This document shows positions 29,047 to 38,656 of a stretch of DNA of 64,000 nucleotides, piece after piece. Both the position numbers and the translations under genes were made by a program. Within the stretch, counting starts at the first letter, position 1; the number at the start of each line of letters is the position of its first letter. The stretch covers positions 1,433,501-1,497,500 of the forward strand of contig NZ_CP067420.1 of the NCBI RefSeq assembly GCF_016653635.2. The letters are read 5' to 3'. The notes below the pieces were generated by a model, which had not been told where the DNA came from, did not search any database, and worked only from the letters and a program-made list of their open reading frames with translations. The stretch is from Skermanella sp. TT6 (GTDB taxonomy: Bacteria; Pseudomonadota; Alphaproteobacteria; Azospirillales; Azospirillaceae).

Positions 29047-29496
29047 ATGGATGACGTGCGCGGTGCCAACGACGGCCTGACCGGGTTTTTTCTCGAGGAC
29101 CTCTTCGTCGGCCAGTCCGCCGTATACGCGCGGACCGTGACCGACGCCGACATCGTGCTGTATGCCGGCGTTTCGGGCGACACCAACCCGGTGCATCTCA
29201 ACCAGGAATTCGCCAGCACCACCATGTTCCAGGGCCGCATCGCCCATGGCATGCTGACCGCCAGCCTGATCTCGACCGTGCTCGGCACCAAGCTGCCCGG
29301 CCCCGGCTGCATCTATCTGAGCCAGAACCTGAAGTTCAAGGCGCCGGTCAAGCCGGGCGACACCGTGCAGGCGCGCGTCACCGTCACCGAGGTCTTCCCC
29401 GAGAAGCGGCGCGTCGCGGTCAAGACGGTCTGCACCGTGGCGGGCAACGTGGTGATCGACGGCGACGCCCTGCTGATGGTCCCCTCGCGCATGTGA
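29047..29496 (+). CDS. MaoC-like (R)-specific enoyl-CoA hydratase
   Basis: 149-aa hot-dog-fold protein that probably hydrates trans-2-enoyl-CoA to (R)-3-hydroxyacyl-CoA. The hydratase-2 motif is complete: LYAGVSGDTNPVHLNQEFA, with catalytic Asp45 and His50, followed by RIAHGMLTASLIS. The length fits PhaJ-type single-domain enzymes, which link beta-oxidation to polyhydroxyalkanoate synthesis. GAGG lies about 8 bases before ATG 29047, so the earlier open frame is not used. Confidence 0.88.
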   Translation: MDDVRGANDGLTGFFLEDLFVGQSAVYARTVTDADIVLYAGVSGDTNPVHLNQEFASTTMFQGRIAHGMLTASLISTVLGTKLPGPGCIYLSQNLKFKAPVKPGDTVQARVTVTEVFPEKRRVAVKTVCTVAGNVVIDGDALLMVPSRM

Positions 29497-29628
29497 CGGA
29501 CGGGAGGTCCGCTCCCCGGGGACCGTGGGCCACCGGGCTCGGCGCGCTTACCACGCGCCGCTCGCCGCCTATATACATCCTTGTTCTTTTGAGCTAATCG
29601 AGGTCCGGGCGGCGAGGGGGTGCCCGGT

Positions 29629-30573
29629 ATGAGACTATTCAGACACTATACAGACCTGCCGGAGGACGCGCGCGGCGCCGTGGTGGCGCTGGGCAACTTC
29701 GATGGCGTCCATAGCGGTCACCGGATCGTCATCGGCACCGCCGCCGACATCGCCAGGGCCAGCGGCAAGCCGCTCGCCGTGCTCACCTTCGAACCCCATC
29801 CGCGCAGCCTGTTCCGGCCGGCCGACGCGCCGTTCCGCCTCACTCCCTTCCGCACCAAGGCCAGGCATATCGAGGATCTCGGGGTCGATCTGCTGTTCGT
29901 GATCCATTTCGACCAGACGTTCTCCCAACGGACGGCGCAGCAATTCGTCGACGAGGTGCTGCTGGCCGGACTGGGTGCCAGCCACGTGGTGGCCGGCTAT
30001 GACTTCGTGTTCGGCCACAAGCGCGGCGGCGACGTCGGTTTCCTATACCAGGCGGCACGGATCGCGGACTTCGGCGTGACCGAGGTGAAGCCCGCCGCCG
30101 ACGCCGCGGGCGGGGTATTCTCCTCCACCCGCGTGCGCGACCTCCTGGCCGCGGGGAATCCCCGGGAAGCCGCCGTCGTCCTGGGCCGCCCCTGGGAGCT
30201 GGAGGGCAGGGTCGAGCATGGCGACCAGCGGGGCCGCACCATCGGCTTCCCGACCGCCAACCTGGAATTGGGAGAGTATCTGCGCCCCCGTTACGGAGTC
30301 TATGCCGTGCGCGCCGGCATCGACCAGGGGCCGCAGACGGTCTGGACGGACGGCGTCGCCAATCTCGGCCGGCGACCGACGGTCGACGGCCTGAAGGAAC
30401 TGCTGGAGGTCCATCTGTTCGACTTTTCCGGCGACCTCTATGGCCGGCACCTGCGGGTGCAGATGATCGATTTCATCCGGCCGGAACGCAAGTTCGAGAG
30501 CTTCGACGCGCTGAAGCAGCAGATCCTGGCCGACGCGGAAACCGCGCGCCGGCTGCTGGCCGCGGAAGCCTGA
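29629..30573 (+). CDS. ribF: Bifunctional riboflavin kinase/FAD synthetase
   Basis: 314-aa enzyme that phosphorylates riboflavin to FMN and adenylates FMN to FAD. The N-terminal nucleotidyl-transferase half shows ALGNFDGVHSGH at about 22-33, FEPHPRSLF near 54-62 and FSSTRVRDLLAAG near 163-175. The C-terminal flavokinase half shows GDQRGRTIGFPTANL near 199-213, YGVYAVRA and LEVHLFDFSGDLYG. The ATG at 29629, 8 bases after GAGGGGG, is preferred to the GTG at 29620. The next gene converges only 9 bases downstream. Confidence 0.94.
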   Translation: MRLFRHYTDLPEDARGAVVALGNFDGVHSGHRIVIGTAADIARASGKPLAVLTFEPHPRSLFRPADAPFRLTPFRTKARHIEDLGVDLLFVIHFDQTFSQRTAQQFVDEVLLAGLGASHVVAGYDFVFGHKRGGDVGFLYQAARIADFGVTEVKPAADAAGGVFSSTRVRDLLAAGNPREAAVVLGRPWELEGRVEHGDQRGRTIGFPTANLELGEYLRPRYGVYAVRAGIDQGPQTVWTDGVANLGRRPTVDGLKELLEVHLFDFSGDLYGRHLRVQMIDFIRPERKFESFDALKQQILADAETARRLLAAEA

Positions 30574-30582
30574 CGACGCGCG

Positions 30583-32094
30583 TCACTCGGCGACGCCCAG
30601 CTGGCTCAGCACCAGCAGGCGCCCCGCCGCGAAGGCTTCGATACGCTCCGCGATCTCCGTCAGGTTGCCGGCCTCGCTCTCCAGCGTCCTGCCATCCTTG
30701 ACGAGGCGCTGGCCCCGTCCGGCCAGCACGTTCCAGACGAACCGGGCCGGATCCCCGGCCCCGTCCCGCCATGCCGACAGGGTCAGGCCTTCCAGCAGGT
30801 TGACCTCGACGCCGCTCCCCAGTACCGGCGACGCCAGATGGACCGAGCTTTCCAGGCCGGCCCTCTGCCTGTCCAGCATCGCCGCGTTGAAGCGGCGCGT
30901 CGAGGCCAGCCGTCCGGGCAGGCCCGCCCGCGGCAGCGCGGGGCCGATCAGGTCCAGCCCTACCAGCGTCATGACCGCCTCCAGCCCCAGGCCATGTCCC
31001 CGTTCGGCCAGGGCCGGCAGGGCGAGCAGGCTCGAAAGCGGCTGCGGTTCCCCCGCCAGGGTGTCCAGCACGGTACCATGGACCGCCCCCTCCATCCGGA
31101 AATCGCCGGCCGGGACCGCGACGCGGCCGGGACAGGCCTCGCGCGGCGTGACAAGGGCCAGGACGGGGTCCGGGGCCGGCCGGGCTCCCGGCCGGACGAA
31201 AACGTCGCGCCGGAACGGCTGACCGGTGATGAAGTCCTTCGCCGTCTCGCGGAATGTCGGGTCGTGGATACCGGCCAAGGCCGGCCGTGCCGCCGCCGGG
31301 ATCGTCAGGGCTTCGACCCGGTCCATCAGGTGGGCCGATCCGGCGAAGCCCAGCCCGGCCTCCGCCATCTCGGCCGCGACGTCGGCGAAGTAGAACAGCG
31401 TCCAGTCCCGGTTGAAATATTCGTGGGCCAGATAGGCCGGCGACTTCTCCGCGATCTGGTCGAGGCGGGACGCCGCGGCGGGATTGCGTTCGAAATAGCG
31501 CGCCCCAGCGTCGCGTAGGGCGCCGGCGAACCCGACCGCGTCGCGGATGCGGCCTTCCAGCGGCCCGGTGCCGAGGGAGGCATGGTCGGCCATGAGCCGG
31601 CGGAGCGGCGCCGCTGCGGTCCAGCCGGGCAGGGCGTTGTAGCTCAGATAGACCAGGCCGCCCGGCTTGAGTCGCCGCCGGACCAGCTCGGCCACATGCC
31701 GGCGGTTCTCCGCGCTGATCCAGGAATAGACGCCTTGCAGCGTGATGAAGTCGAGATCCGGCAGATCCTCGTCCAGCAGCTCGGCGAAGCTCCGTTCCAG
31801 CCAGGTCACGTTGGCGAGGCCGGCCGATTCGGAGAGCGCCCGGGCGTTCCGGATATGGGCGGGGTTCAGGTCGGCGGCGAAGAACCGGCCGTGGGGCAGG
31901 GATGCGGCATGAAGCGCCGTCGAGCGTCCCTGGCCGCAGCCCAGTTCCAGATAGGTGAAGGGCAGTCCGGGATCGGGACTGCCGAGGCCGGCGGCCTGCG
32001 CCGCGAAGCCGAGCCGCACCGGCCCCAGTTCGGGATAGAATCCGCCGGTATACTCTATCTCGGTCACGTAGCCCGACGCGCGATCCCCGGACAT
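30583..32094 (-). CDS. SAM-dependent methyltransferase with C-terminal regulatory domain
   Basis: 503-aa cytoplasmic protein. The class I methyltransferase fold occupies about residues 25-250, with SAM motif I LELGCGQGRS at 49-58, ADLNPAHI near 75-82 and FITLQGVYSWI near 120-130. Residues about 255-345 match the predicted methyltransferase regulatory domain (PF10119-like) seen in such proteins, and the rest is an unassigned helical C-terminus. GGAGGGG lies 6 bases before ATG 32094, so the longer open frame to 32265 is not used. The target molecule is not known. Confidence 0.82.
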   Translation of the reverse strand: MSGDRASGYVTEIEYTGGFYPELGPVRLGFAAQAAGLGSPDPGLPFTYLELGCGQGRSTALHAASLPHGRFFAADLNPAHIRNARALSESAGLANVTWLERSFAELLDEDLPDLDFITLQGVYSWISAENRRHVAELVRRRLKPGGLVYLSYNALPGWTAAAPLRRLMADHASLGTGPLEGRIRDAVGFAGALRDAGARYFERNPAAASRLDQIAEKSPAYLAHEYFNRDWTLFYFADVAAEMAEAGLGFAGSAHLMDRVEALTIPAAARPALAGIHDPTFRETAKDFITGQPFRRDVFVRPGARPAPDPVLALVTPREACPGRVAVPAGDFRMEGAVHGTVLDTLAGEPQPLSSLLALPALAERGHGLGLEAVMTLVGLDLIGPALPRAGLPGRLASTRRFNAAMLDRQRAGLESSVHLASPVLGSGVEVNLLEGLTLSAWRDGAGDPARFVWNVLAGRGQRLVKDGRTLESEAGNLTEIAERIEAFAAGRLLVLSQLGVAE

Positions 32095-32130
32095 GGCCCG
32101 CCCCTCCGCTGAGGGCTCCATCAGAACGAA

Positions 32131-32164
32131 AAAGGCACCGGAAGGGAAGCCCTCCGGTGCCTTT
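32131..32164 (-). terminator. Strong terminator after lpxC
   Basis: AAAGGCACCGGA at 32131-32142 pairs with TCCGGTGCCTTT at 32153-32164, and inner GGG/CCC pairs extend the stem to a three-base loop with one bulged base. On the minus strand the stem is followed by TTTTTCG, as in a rho-independent terminator for lpxC. Confidence 0.85.
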
Positions 32165-32194
32165 CGGGATGGTCGGTCCGGTTTCGGACGCCGA

Positions 32195-33139
32195 TCAGGC
32201 GACGGCCGCGATCTTCTCCCGGGCCCATTCCGCCGGCGTCGCACCGGCTTCGTCGGCATCGACATGGCACCAGGCGGTCTGGTCGGCGAACATGGCGCGC
32301 AGCAGCTGGTTGTTCAGCGCATGGCCCGAGCGGCAACCATGGAAATGGCCGATGATCGGCGCGCCGGCCAGATACAGGTCGCCGATGCTGTCCAGGATCT
32401 TATGGCGCACGAACTCGTCCGTGTAGCGCAGGCCGCCCTCGTTCAGCACCTTGTCGCCGCTGATGACGATGGCGTTGTCCAGCGAACCGCCGCGAGCCAG
32501 GCCCAGCTTCCGCATCTGGTCGACCTCGTGAAGGAAGCCGAAGGTGCGGGCGCGGGCCAGTTCGGCCTTGAAGGTGCCGCTGCCGAGCTTGACGTAGGTC
32601 TCCTGGCGGGCGACCGCGGCGCTGGCGAAATCGATCTCGAAGCTGAAGCCGGTCACCGGCGAGGGCGACAGGCTGGCGAAGCGGGTCTGGTCGCCGACCG
32701 TCACCTGCTTGAGGACCTTGATCAGGCGGCGCGGCTTGTCCTGCTGGCGGATGCCGGCGCACTCGATCAGGAACACGAAGGGAGCCGAGCTGCCGTCCAT
32801 GATCGGCACTTCAGGGCCGTTCAGCTCGATCACTGCGTTGTCGATGCCGCAACCGCGAAGCGCTGCCATCAGGTGCTCGATCGTGCCGACCGAAACGCCG
32901 GCGTCGTTGGCGACCACGGTGCACAGCTTGGTATCGGTCACCCGATCCCAGTCGGCCCGAATGGTCGCGCGGTCGGCCGGCTGGTCGGTACGCACGAACA
33001 CGATGCCGGTATTCACATCCGACGGCATCAGGCGCATGGAGACCTTGGACCCGGAATGCAGGCCGATGCCGGTGCAGTTGATCGGGCTCTTCAGCGTCTG
33101 CTGAAACATCGTCTCGTTACTCTGGCTTTGCTCGGACAC
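32195..33139 (-). CDS. lpxC: UDP-3-O-acyl-N-acetylglucosamine deacetylase
   Basis: Zinc amidase that commits the pathway to lipid A. Numbering from ATG 33109, the zinc ligands and catalytic residues are His79 (TIEHLMAAL), His236, Asp240 and His263 ([21 protein letters not shown]), and the first hydrophobic patch reads GIGLHSG. Length is about 304-314 aa. The GTG at 33139 has AGG 8 bases upstream and gives ten extra residues; ATG 33109 is an equally plausible start. It is the last gene of the dcw cluster after ftsZ, as in many proteobacteria, with its own promoter space (286 bases) and terminator. Confidence 0.95.
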   Translation of the reverse strand: MSEQSQSNETMFQQTLKSPINCTGIGLHSGSKVSMRLMPSDVNTGIVFVRTDQPADRATIRADWDRVTDTKLCTVVANDAGVSVGTIEHLMAALRGCGIDNAVIELNGPEVPIMDGSSAPFVFLIECAGIRQQDKPRRLIKVLKQVTVGDQTRFASLSPSPVTGFSFEIDFASAAVARQETYVKLGSGTFKAELARARTFGFLHEVDQMRKLGLARGGSLDNAIVISGDKVLNEGGLRYTDEFVRHKILDSIGDLYLAGAPIIGHFHGCRSGHALNNQLLRAMFADQTAWCHVDADEAGATPAEWAREKIAAVA

Positions 33140-33343
33140 TTGATTACCTGCTATGCGTCGTGTGGGCAATACTTCGATAAGCACTCGGCTGTCGTGGGCG
33201 TTACCCACGATCAATACCTATCAAGTCCCGCGCCAGAGCACAAATCACTCTTTGTTACGGATTGTTACGCAGTTGCGGCATAGTCCTCGAGTGATGGTCA
33301 TCACACCCGTGTCCTCTTGCTTCAAGCATTGGGCCAAGAAAAA

Positions 33344-33369
33344 AGCCCCCGGCCGCGAGGGCGGGGGCT
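33344..33369 (-). terminator. Second ftsZ terminator, with T-run
   Basis: AGCCCCC (33344-33350) pairs with GGGGGCT (33363-33369), and on the minus strand six T follow directly. It is 57 bases beyond the ftsZ stop and, with the neighbouring 33389-33422 hairpin, makes a double stop before lpxC. Confidence 0.8.
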
Positions 33370-33388
33370 CTTTCCGGTACCGGTCCGC

Positions 33389-33422
33389 GTGACCCGCGGG
33401 CGCCTCGGCGCCCGCGGGTCAC
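33389..33422 (-). terminator. Very stable perfect hairpin directly after ftsZ
   Basis: A perfect 16-bp inverted repeat: GTGACCCGCGGGCGCC at 33389-33404 and its complement at 33407-33422, realistically a 15-bp stem with a CTCG loop. It begins 3 bases after the ftsZ stop codon. With no T-run of its own it may protect the 3' end or support the terminator next to it. Confidence 0.7.
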
Positions 33423-33425
33423 GGG

Positions 33426-35237
33426 TCAGTTGGCTTGGCGGCGCAGGAAGGCGGGGATGTCCAGCATCTCCTCTTCGGCGTGGCTCATCTTGGCCGGACG
33501 GTCCATCGGCTCGGCCGCCGGGCGGGGTGCCTGCGGCGCGCCGCCCGGAGCCTGCTTGACGCTTGCCGGCGGGGCCGGCGGCTGCGGCGCCTGGCGGGCC
33601 TGCTGCTCGGGTTCCGAACCTTCCATGATCCGCCGGCCCAGGCCGGTCACCCGCTCGAACAGCGAGCTGCCGCGCTTCTTCGGGGCCGCCTCGGGCAGGG
33701 CCGCCGTGGGGGCGAGATAGCGCTCGGTGTTGAGGTTCTGGCTCTGCGGACGCGGACCGGAGTCGGCCGGACGCGGAGCGATGAAGACGCCGTCCTGGTT
33801 CTGGCCGCGCAGCGGACCGCTGACCCGTTCGGGCTCGCGGCCGCGAGGCGGGGCCGCCAGTTCCGACTGGTGATGGGCCGGCTGGCCTTCCATGTGCTGC
33901 GGCGCCGGGGGGGCCGCCGGCTCGGCCGGCGGCGCATAGACGGCGGGCGTCGGCTCGGGATGCTGGTACTGCTGCGGTTCGATGGGGAACGACCGGACGG
34001 TGTTGCCGACCGCGGCGTGGCCCTGGTGCGGCGCATGCATCTGGGGCGCGTAGCCCTGGGGACCACCCTGGCCCTGGCCGCCATGGCCCTGGGCCGCGCC
34101 CGGATGGATCGGGGCGGCGACCAGCGTGTGGTGGTAGTCGGTCGGCTGGCGGGCCTGGTCGGCGCGCGCGACGAGGCCCGCGGGTCCCGGGGCCGGCGAA
34201 ACGGTCTTGCGGCCGCCGCTGACCACGCTCAGCCCGTTGGTCGCCGCGGCGGGGCGGGGATGGGCGATCTTCTCGGCCTCGATGCCGGTGGCGACCACCG
34301 AGACGCGCATGCGGCCGTCGAGGTCCTGGTCGAAGGTCGAGCCGAAGATGATGTTGGCGTCGGGATCGACCTCGTCGCGGATGCGGTTGGCCGCCTCGTC
34401 GACCTCGAACAGCGTCATGTCCATGCCGCCGGTGATGTTGATCAGCACGCCGCGCGCGCCCTTCATGGACACGTCGTCCAGCAGCGGGTTGCTGATCGCG
34501 GCCTCGGCCGCGTCGATCGCCCGGCGCTCGCCCGACGCCTCGCCGGTGCCCATCATGGCCTTGCCCATCTCGGTCATCACCGACCGGATGTCGGCGAAGT
34601 CGAGATTGATCAGGCCGGGCATCACCATCAGGTCGGTCACGCCGCGCACGCCGGAATGCAGCACGTCGTCGGCCATCTTGAAGGCGTCGGCGAACGTGGT
34701 CTTCTCGTTGGCGATGCGGAACAGGTTCTGGTTCGGGATGATGATCAGGGTATCGACGAACTGCTGGAGCTCGTTGATCCCGGTCTCGGCCAGGCGCATG
34801 CGGTGCGCGCCTTCGAAGTGGAACGGCTTGGTCACCACGCCGACGGTCAGGATGCCCTGCTCCCGCGCGGCCCGCGCGATCACCGGCGCCGCGCCGGTGC
34901 CGGTGCCGCCGCCCATGCCGGCGGTGATGAAGACCATGTTGGCACCTTCCAGGTAGCCCATGATCTCGGCCAGCTGCTCCTCCGCCGCGGCGCGGCCGAC
35001 GTCCGGGCGCGAGCCGGCGCCCAGGCCGCGCGTGATCGTGGTGCCGAGCTGGAGGCGCTTCTCCGCCAGGGCGCCCTTCAGCGCCTGCGCATCGGTGTTG
35101 GCGACGACGAACTCGACGCCTTCCAGGTTCGACTTGATCATGTTGTTGACGGCGTTGCCGCCAGCCCCGCCGACGCCGAACACCGTGATGTGCGGCCGCA
35201 GATCCACTTCGATTTCCGGCATGCTGAGATTGATCAT
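33426..35237 (-). CDS. ftsZ: Cell division GTPase FtsZ with long C-terminal linker
   Basis: Tubulin-like GTPase that forms the division ring, 603 aa against about 380-500 in many relatives. The GTPase core shows [14 protein letters not shown] near 20-33, tubulin signature GGGTGTG at 109-115 and the T7 loop NLDFADIR at 211-218. From about residue 335 to 588 stretches a Pro/Gln/His/Ala-rich linker (for example [16 protein letters not shown]), and the conserved C-terminal peptide is [10 protein letters not shown], which binds FtsA and other tethering proteins. It is preceded by a 189-base leader with palindromes and followed by two hairpins. Confidence 0.97.
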   Translation of the reverse strand: MINLSMPEIEVDLRPHITVFGVGGAGGNAVNNMIKSNLEGVEFVVANTDAQALKGALAEKRLQLGTTITRGLGAGSRPDVGRAAAEEQLAEIMGYLEGANMVFITAGMGGGTGTGAAPVIARAAREQGILTVGVVTKPFHFEGAHRMRLAETGINELQQFVDTLIIIPNQNLFRIANEKTTFADAFKMADDVLHSGVRGVTDLMVMPGLINLDFADIRSVMTEMGKAMMGTGEASGERRAIDAAEAAISNPLLDDVSMKGARGVLINITGGMDMTLFEVDEAANRIRDEVDPDANIIFGSTFDQDLDGRMRVSVVATGIEAEKIAHPRPAAATNGLSVVSGGRKTVSPAPGPAGLVARADQARQPTDYHHTLVAAPIHPGAAQGHGGQGQGGPQGYAPQMHAPHQGHAAVGNTVRSFPIEPQQYQHPEPTPAVYAPPAEPAAPPAPQHMEGQPAHHQSELAAPPRGREPERVSGPLRGQNQDGVFIAPRPADSGPRPQSQNLNTERYLAPTAALPEAAPKKRGSSLFERVTGLGRRIMEGSEPEQQARQAPQPPAPPASVKQAPGGAPQAPRPAAEPMDRPAKMSHAEEEMLDIPAFLRRQAN

Positions 35238-35426
35238 GACAGCCTCCAGTTCCCTTCGAATTCGCCCGAATTCAATTCCATGAATTCATGTTGGTTTTCA
35301 CACCGCCGGTCAGTGCCGGCCTGCATATCGCCCGTCGTGTCCGATCGCTTTCACGGATGCGGGCGTCTCTGTCCCGGCATCCGCGCGGCGCGCTGTTCCG
35401 CTTTGTCGACTGTTCCTGGCCCCGGC
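35238..35426 (-). promoter_or_regulatory. Palindrome-rich leader between ftsA and ftsZ
   Basis: The gap contains GAATTCG-CC-CGAATTC (35258-35273), the 12-bp palindrome CATGAATTCATG (35279-35290), a small hairpin GCCGG/CCGGC (35305-35320) and CGGATGC-GGG pairing with CCC-GCATCCG at 35354-35383. Three GAATTC hexamers within about 30 bases close to the ftsZ start are unlikely by chance in GC-rich DNA. An internal ftsZ promoter with regulator sites is the likely meaning. Confidence 0.45.
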
Positions 35427-36695
35427 TCATAGGTTCTCCTTCAGCCAGAGGCTCACGCGTCCCCAAAGATGTTTCGGCGGTTCCGCCTCGGCGCTGAAGC
35501 CCGGAAGCTCCGCGTGGCTCTGCACCGCGAAGGCCAGCAGCCCCGCCGCCGTCGAGAAGGCGGGACCGCCGGTGGCTTCCGCCAGCCCGTCGATCCGCAT
35601 CGGCCGGCCGAGCCGGACCTGCTTGTCCAGGATGAGCTGGGCCAGCTCGCGCGTGCCCGGCAGCTGGCTGGCGGCGCCCGTCAGCACGACCCGGCGGCCG
35701 GCCACCTTGCCCATGCCGCTGACTTCCAGGCGGGCGCGGACCAGTTCGAAGATCTCCTCCAGCCGGGGCTGGATGATGCCGACCAGCAGGGACTTGGGGA
35801 CGTGGTTGGCCTGGGCCGGCTCGTCCTCGCCGACCTGGGGCACGTCGATGATCTCGCGCTCGTCGGCGACGTTGGCGATGGCGCTGCCGTACAGGGTCTT
35901 CATGCGCTCCGCGTGGGCCACGGGCGTGGTCAGGCCCCGCGCGATGTCGTTCGTCACGTGGCTGCCGCCGACCGGCACGCAGTCGGTGTAGACGCACTTG
36001 CCGTCGAAGAAGACCGAGATGGTCGTGGTGCCGCCCCCCATGTCGATCAGGGTGCAGCCCAGCTCCATCTCGTCCTCGACCAGGGCCGCGAGGCCGCTGG
36101 CGAAGGGGGAGACGACGAAGCTCTCGATGTCCAGGTGGCAGCGGGCGACGCAGGTGGCGAGATTGCGGACCGCGCTCGATCCCGCGGTCACGGTGTGGAG
36201 CTGGACTCCCAGCTTCTCGCCGAACATGCCGCGGGGGTCGCGGATGCCGCGGTTGCCGTCCATCGAATAGCCGACCGCGATGGAGTGGATCAGCTCCTGG
36301 TCGGCGTTGCCCTGGAACTGGCGAGCCTGGGCCAGGGCCCGGCGCACGTCGGCGTCGCCGACCTCGTGCCCGCCGATCGGGATCTCGACGTTGGTCGTCT
36401 GCGAGACCGGCTGGCCGCCGGAGATGTTGACCAGCACCTCGCGGATCGTCTCGCCCGCCATCTGCTCCGCGGCGTGGACGGTCGTGCCGATCGCCTGTTC
36501 CGCCGCGTCCATGTCGACGATGGTGCCGGCCCTCAGGCCGCGTGATACCTGATGGCCGATCCCGATGATCCGCAACGCGCCGCCATCCTCGACCCGCGCG
36601 ATGAAGCAGCAGACCTTGGTTGTGCCGACGTCCAGCGCGGCGATTACCCCGCCGCGCACCGGTCGCTTCACTCTCTTGCTCCCGTTGAAGGCCAT
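35427..36695 (-). CDS. ftsA: Cell division protein FtsA
   Basis: Actin-like ATPase that tethers FtsZ filaments to the membrane, 422 aa. Phosphate-1 motif ALDVGTTKVCCFIA is near residues 19-32, phosphate-2 LIDMGGGTTTISVF near 216-229, and the adenosine motif VVLTGAASQLPG near 340-351. The 1C domain lies between. The C-terminus ends in the amphipathic helix LWGRVSLWLKENL that inserts in the membrane. It is separated from ftsQ by 135 AT-rich bases with a likely promoter. Confidence 0.96.
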   Translation of the reverse strand: MAFNGSKRVKRPVRGGVIAALDVGTTKVCCFIARVEDGGALRIIGIGHQVSRGLRAGTIVDMDAAEQAIGTTVHAAEQMAGETIREVLVNISGGQPVSQTTNVEIPIGGHEVGDADVRRALAQARQFQGNADQELIHSIAVGYSMDGNRGIRDPRGMFGEKLGVQLHTVTAGSSAVRNLATCVARCHLDIESFVVSPFASGLAALVEDEMELGCTLIDMGGGTTTISVFFDGKCVYTDCVPVGGSHVTNDIARGLTTPVAHAERMKTLYGSAIANVADEREIIDVPQVGEDEPAQANHVPKSLLVGIIQPRLEEIFELVRARLEVSGMGKVAGRRVVLTGAASQLPGTRELAQLILDKQVRLGRPMRIDGLAEATGGPAFSTAAGLLAFAVQSHAELPGFSAEAEPPKHLWGRVSLWLKENL

Positions 36696-36742
36696 CGCTT
36701 CGCTCGCAGTCCCCTCAGGCCTCGGCCTAACGCAGTAATCAC

Positions 36743-36770
36743 TTTATCATCCCAAGATACAGTATTTCAA
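36743..36770 (-). promoter_or_regulatory. Candidate promoter of ftsA
   Basis: On the minus strand TTGAAA (36770-36765), a 16-base spacer and GATAAA (36748-36743) lie about 50-75 bases before the ftsA start, in an AT-rich island of an otherwise GC-rich cluster. It would let ftsA-ftsZ be expressed apart from the upstream murein genes. Confidence 0.4.
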
Positions 36771-36830
36771 ACGGCGATTGCCTTACTGCATTTGGTATGT
36801 ATTACCTATTTCGGTTAGTCGGATACGGCT

Positions 36831-37739
36831 TTAGATCTTTTCCTCAGGCACACGGCGACGTTGTGCCGCAGTCGCCGAAGTCTGGATCACCAGCCGGTCC
36901 GGCAGGCGGAGGTCGACGGCGACTATGTCGCGATCAAGCACCGGTTGCTTCAGCTCCTGCTCGGCCAGATGCTTCAGGGCGCCGCCGATGTCGCTCTCCG
37001 GCAGGCGGACCACGACGCCGTTGGCCAGATGCAGGTCCCAGCGCCGGCCGCCGACGCGGCTGGCGGCATTGACCCGCTCGAACAGCGCGGGCACGGTCGC
37101 CAGGTGCCCCAGCAGTTCCGGCGCGTGTTTCGGCGCATCGGCGCCGATGATCTGGAGCAGGTTGTTGTAGCGGCCCAATTCGCGCTCGGTCAGCACCTCG
37201 CCGTCGCGGTCGATCAGCGCCAGCTTCCCGTCGCGCTGCCACAGCGCCATCGGCCTGCGCTCGTCCAGCTTGACGAACACGGTGTCGGGCAGGCGGCGTT
37301 CGACCGTGGCGGTCGCGACCCAGCGCAGCCGTTCCAGGCCGGCGCGCGCCGCCTCCGGATCGAACCGCAGGATCGGGTCGCCGCGCTTGACCTGGATCGC
37401 CGCCATCACGGCGTTCCGGTCGGTCTCGACCCGGCCTTCGACCAGCACCTCCTGGACCTCCAGCCCGGCATCGACGGTCAGGTCGATCAGGGCGGCGGTC
37501 GTCCGGTCGGCCATGGTGCCGAACCACCCGGTCTGATAGGCCCAGGCCCCGGCGCCGCCGGCCAGCAGGATCGGGAACGCGATCAGGCCCAGGCGCATCG
37601 CCTTCTCGGTCCAGCGCGGCCAGGACCGGCGGCGGTTCGCCTTCTCCGTGGCCTTCTGGGTGGCGTTGCGCGCGCGCTCCGCCGTGCGGGCGCGAAGGTC
37701 GCGTGGCGCGCAGAGGGTCGGCTTGTTCACACGTGACAT
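36831..37739 (-). CDS. ftsQ: Cell division protein FtsQ
   Basis: Bitopic inner-membrane divisome protein, 302 aa. A basic cytoplasmic N-terminus of about 47 residues (many Arg/Lys) is followed by one helix (GLIAFPILLAGGAGAWAY), a POTRA domain starting LEVQEVLVEGRVETDRNAVM and the FtsQ beta domain with LERLRWVATATVERRLPDTV. The gene overlaps the 3' end of ddl by 13 bases. It is the scaffold for FtsB/FtsL; an ftsB gene is not in this cluster, which is normal. Confidence 0.93.
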   Translation of the reverse strand: MSRVNKPTLCAPRDLRARTAERARNATQKATEKANRRRSWPRWTEKAMRLGLIAFPILLAGGAGAWAYQTGWFGTMADRTTAALIDLTVDAGLEVQEVLVEGRVETDRNAVMAAIQVKRGDPILRFDPEAARAGLERLRWVATATVERRLPDTVFVKLDERRPMALWQRDGKLALIDRDGEVLTERELGRYNNLLQIIGADAPKHAPELLGHLATVPALFERVNAASRVGGRRWDLHLANGVVVRLPESDIGGALKHLAEQELKQPVLDRDIVAVDLRLPDRLVIQTSATAAQRRRVPEEKI

Positions 37740-38656
37740 GCGGCGTTCTCCACCATCCAGACGACCAGTTCGGCAAAGGATATACCCAGATGTGCCGCCT
37801 GTTCGGGAACCAAGGACAGGGGGGTCATACCGGGCTGTGTGTTAATTTCTAGGAAATAAACTCCGGCGCTATCCTTAATTGCATCGTCCCAACGGAAGTC
37901 GCTGCGGCTCACCCCGGCACAGCCCAAAGTCCGGTGGGCGAGCAGGGCCATCCGCATGGCCTCGTCCAGAACGGCCTGCGGGGCGGGGGCCGGGACGAGG
38001 TGCGTAGCCCGACCGTCGGTATACTTCGCCGAATAGTCATAGAAGCCGGAATGGGGCCGGATCTCGGTCACGGTCAGGGCACGGTCGCCCATCACCGCGA
38101 CGGTCAGGTCGCGGCCGGGGATGTATTGCTCGATCAGGACCGTCTCGCCGTGGTTCCAGCTCTCGGCGTCCACCAGGTCGCGGTTGTCCCCCGGGCGGAC
38201 GATCCGGATGCCGACGCTCGATCCCTCGTTGTTGGGCTTCAGCACATAGGGGGCTGGCATGATGTCGCCGGCCAGCACCTGCTCCCGCGTCGCCACCATC
38301 CCCTTGGGCGAGCGGACGCCGACGCTCTCCAGCAACCGCTTGGTCAGCGTCTTGTCCATGGCGATCGCGGAGGCCGTCATGCCGGAATGGGTGTAGCGCA
38401 GGCCCAGGATGTCCAGCACGCCCTGGATCGTCCCGTCCTCGCCGCCGCGGCCGTGCAGCGCGTTGAACACCACGTCGGGGCGCGGCGTCAGGGCGGCCAT
38501 CAGCGCGCCCAGGTCGCGGCTCACGTCGATCTCGGTGACCCGGTAGCCGCTCTCCCGCAGCGCCCTGGCCGCGGCGGCGCCGCTGACCAGCGACACCTCC
38601 CGCTCGGCCGACCAGCCGCCCAGCAGGACGGCGACATGCTGCGGCTTCGCGGTCAT
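37727..38656 (-). CDS. ddl: D-alanine-D-alanine ligase
   Basis: ATP-grasp ligase that makes D-Ala-D-Ala for peptidoglycan. In 309 aa the N-terminal [17 protein letters not shown] near 10-26, the ATP-grasp strand [17 protein letters not shown] near 135-151 and the C-terminal metal-binding [20 protein letters not shown] near 271-290 are visible. The GWSAERE wording is the usual alphaproteobacterial DdlB form. It overlaps murB by 4 bp at its start and ftsQ at its end, in the normal dcw order. Confidence 0.95.
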   Translation of the reverse strand: MTAKPQHVAVLLGGWSAEREVSLVSGAAAARALRESGYRVTEIDVSRDLGALMAALTPRPDVVFNALHGRGGEDGTIQGVLDILGLRYTHSGMTASAIAMDKTLTKRLLESVGVRSPKGMVATREQVLAGDIMPAPYVLKPNNEGSSVGIRIVRPGDNRDLVDAESWNHGETVLIEQYIPGRDLTVAVMGDRALTVTEIRPHSGFYDYSAKYTDGRATHLVPAPAPQAVLDEAMRMALLAHRTLGCAGVSRSDFRWDDAIKDSAGVYFLEINTQPGMTPLSLVPEQAAHLGISFAELVVWMVENAACHV

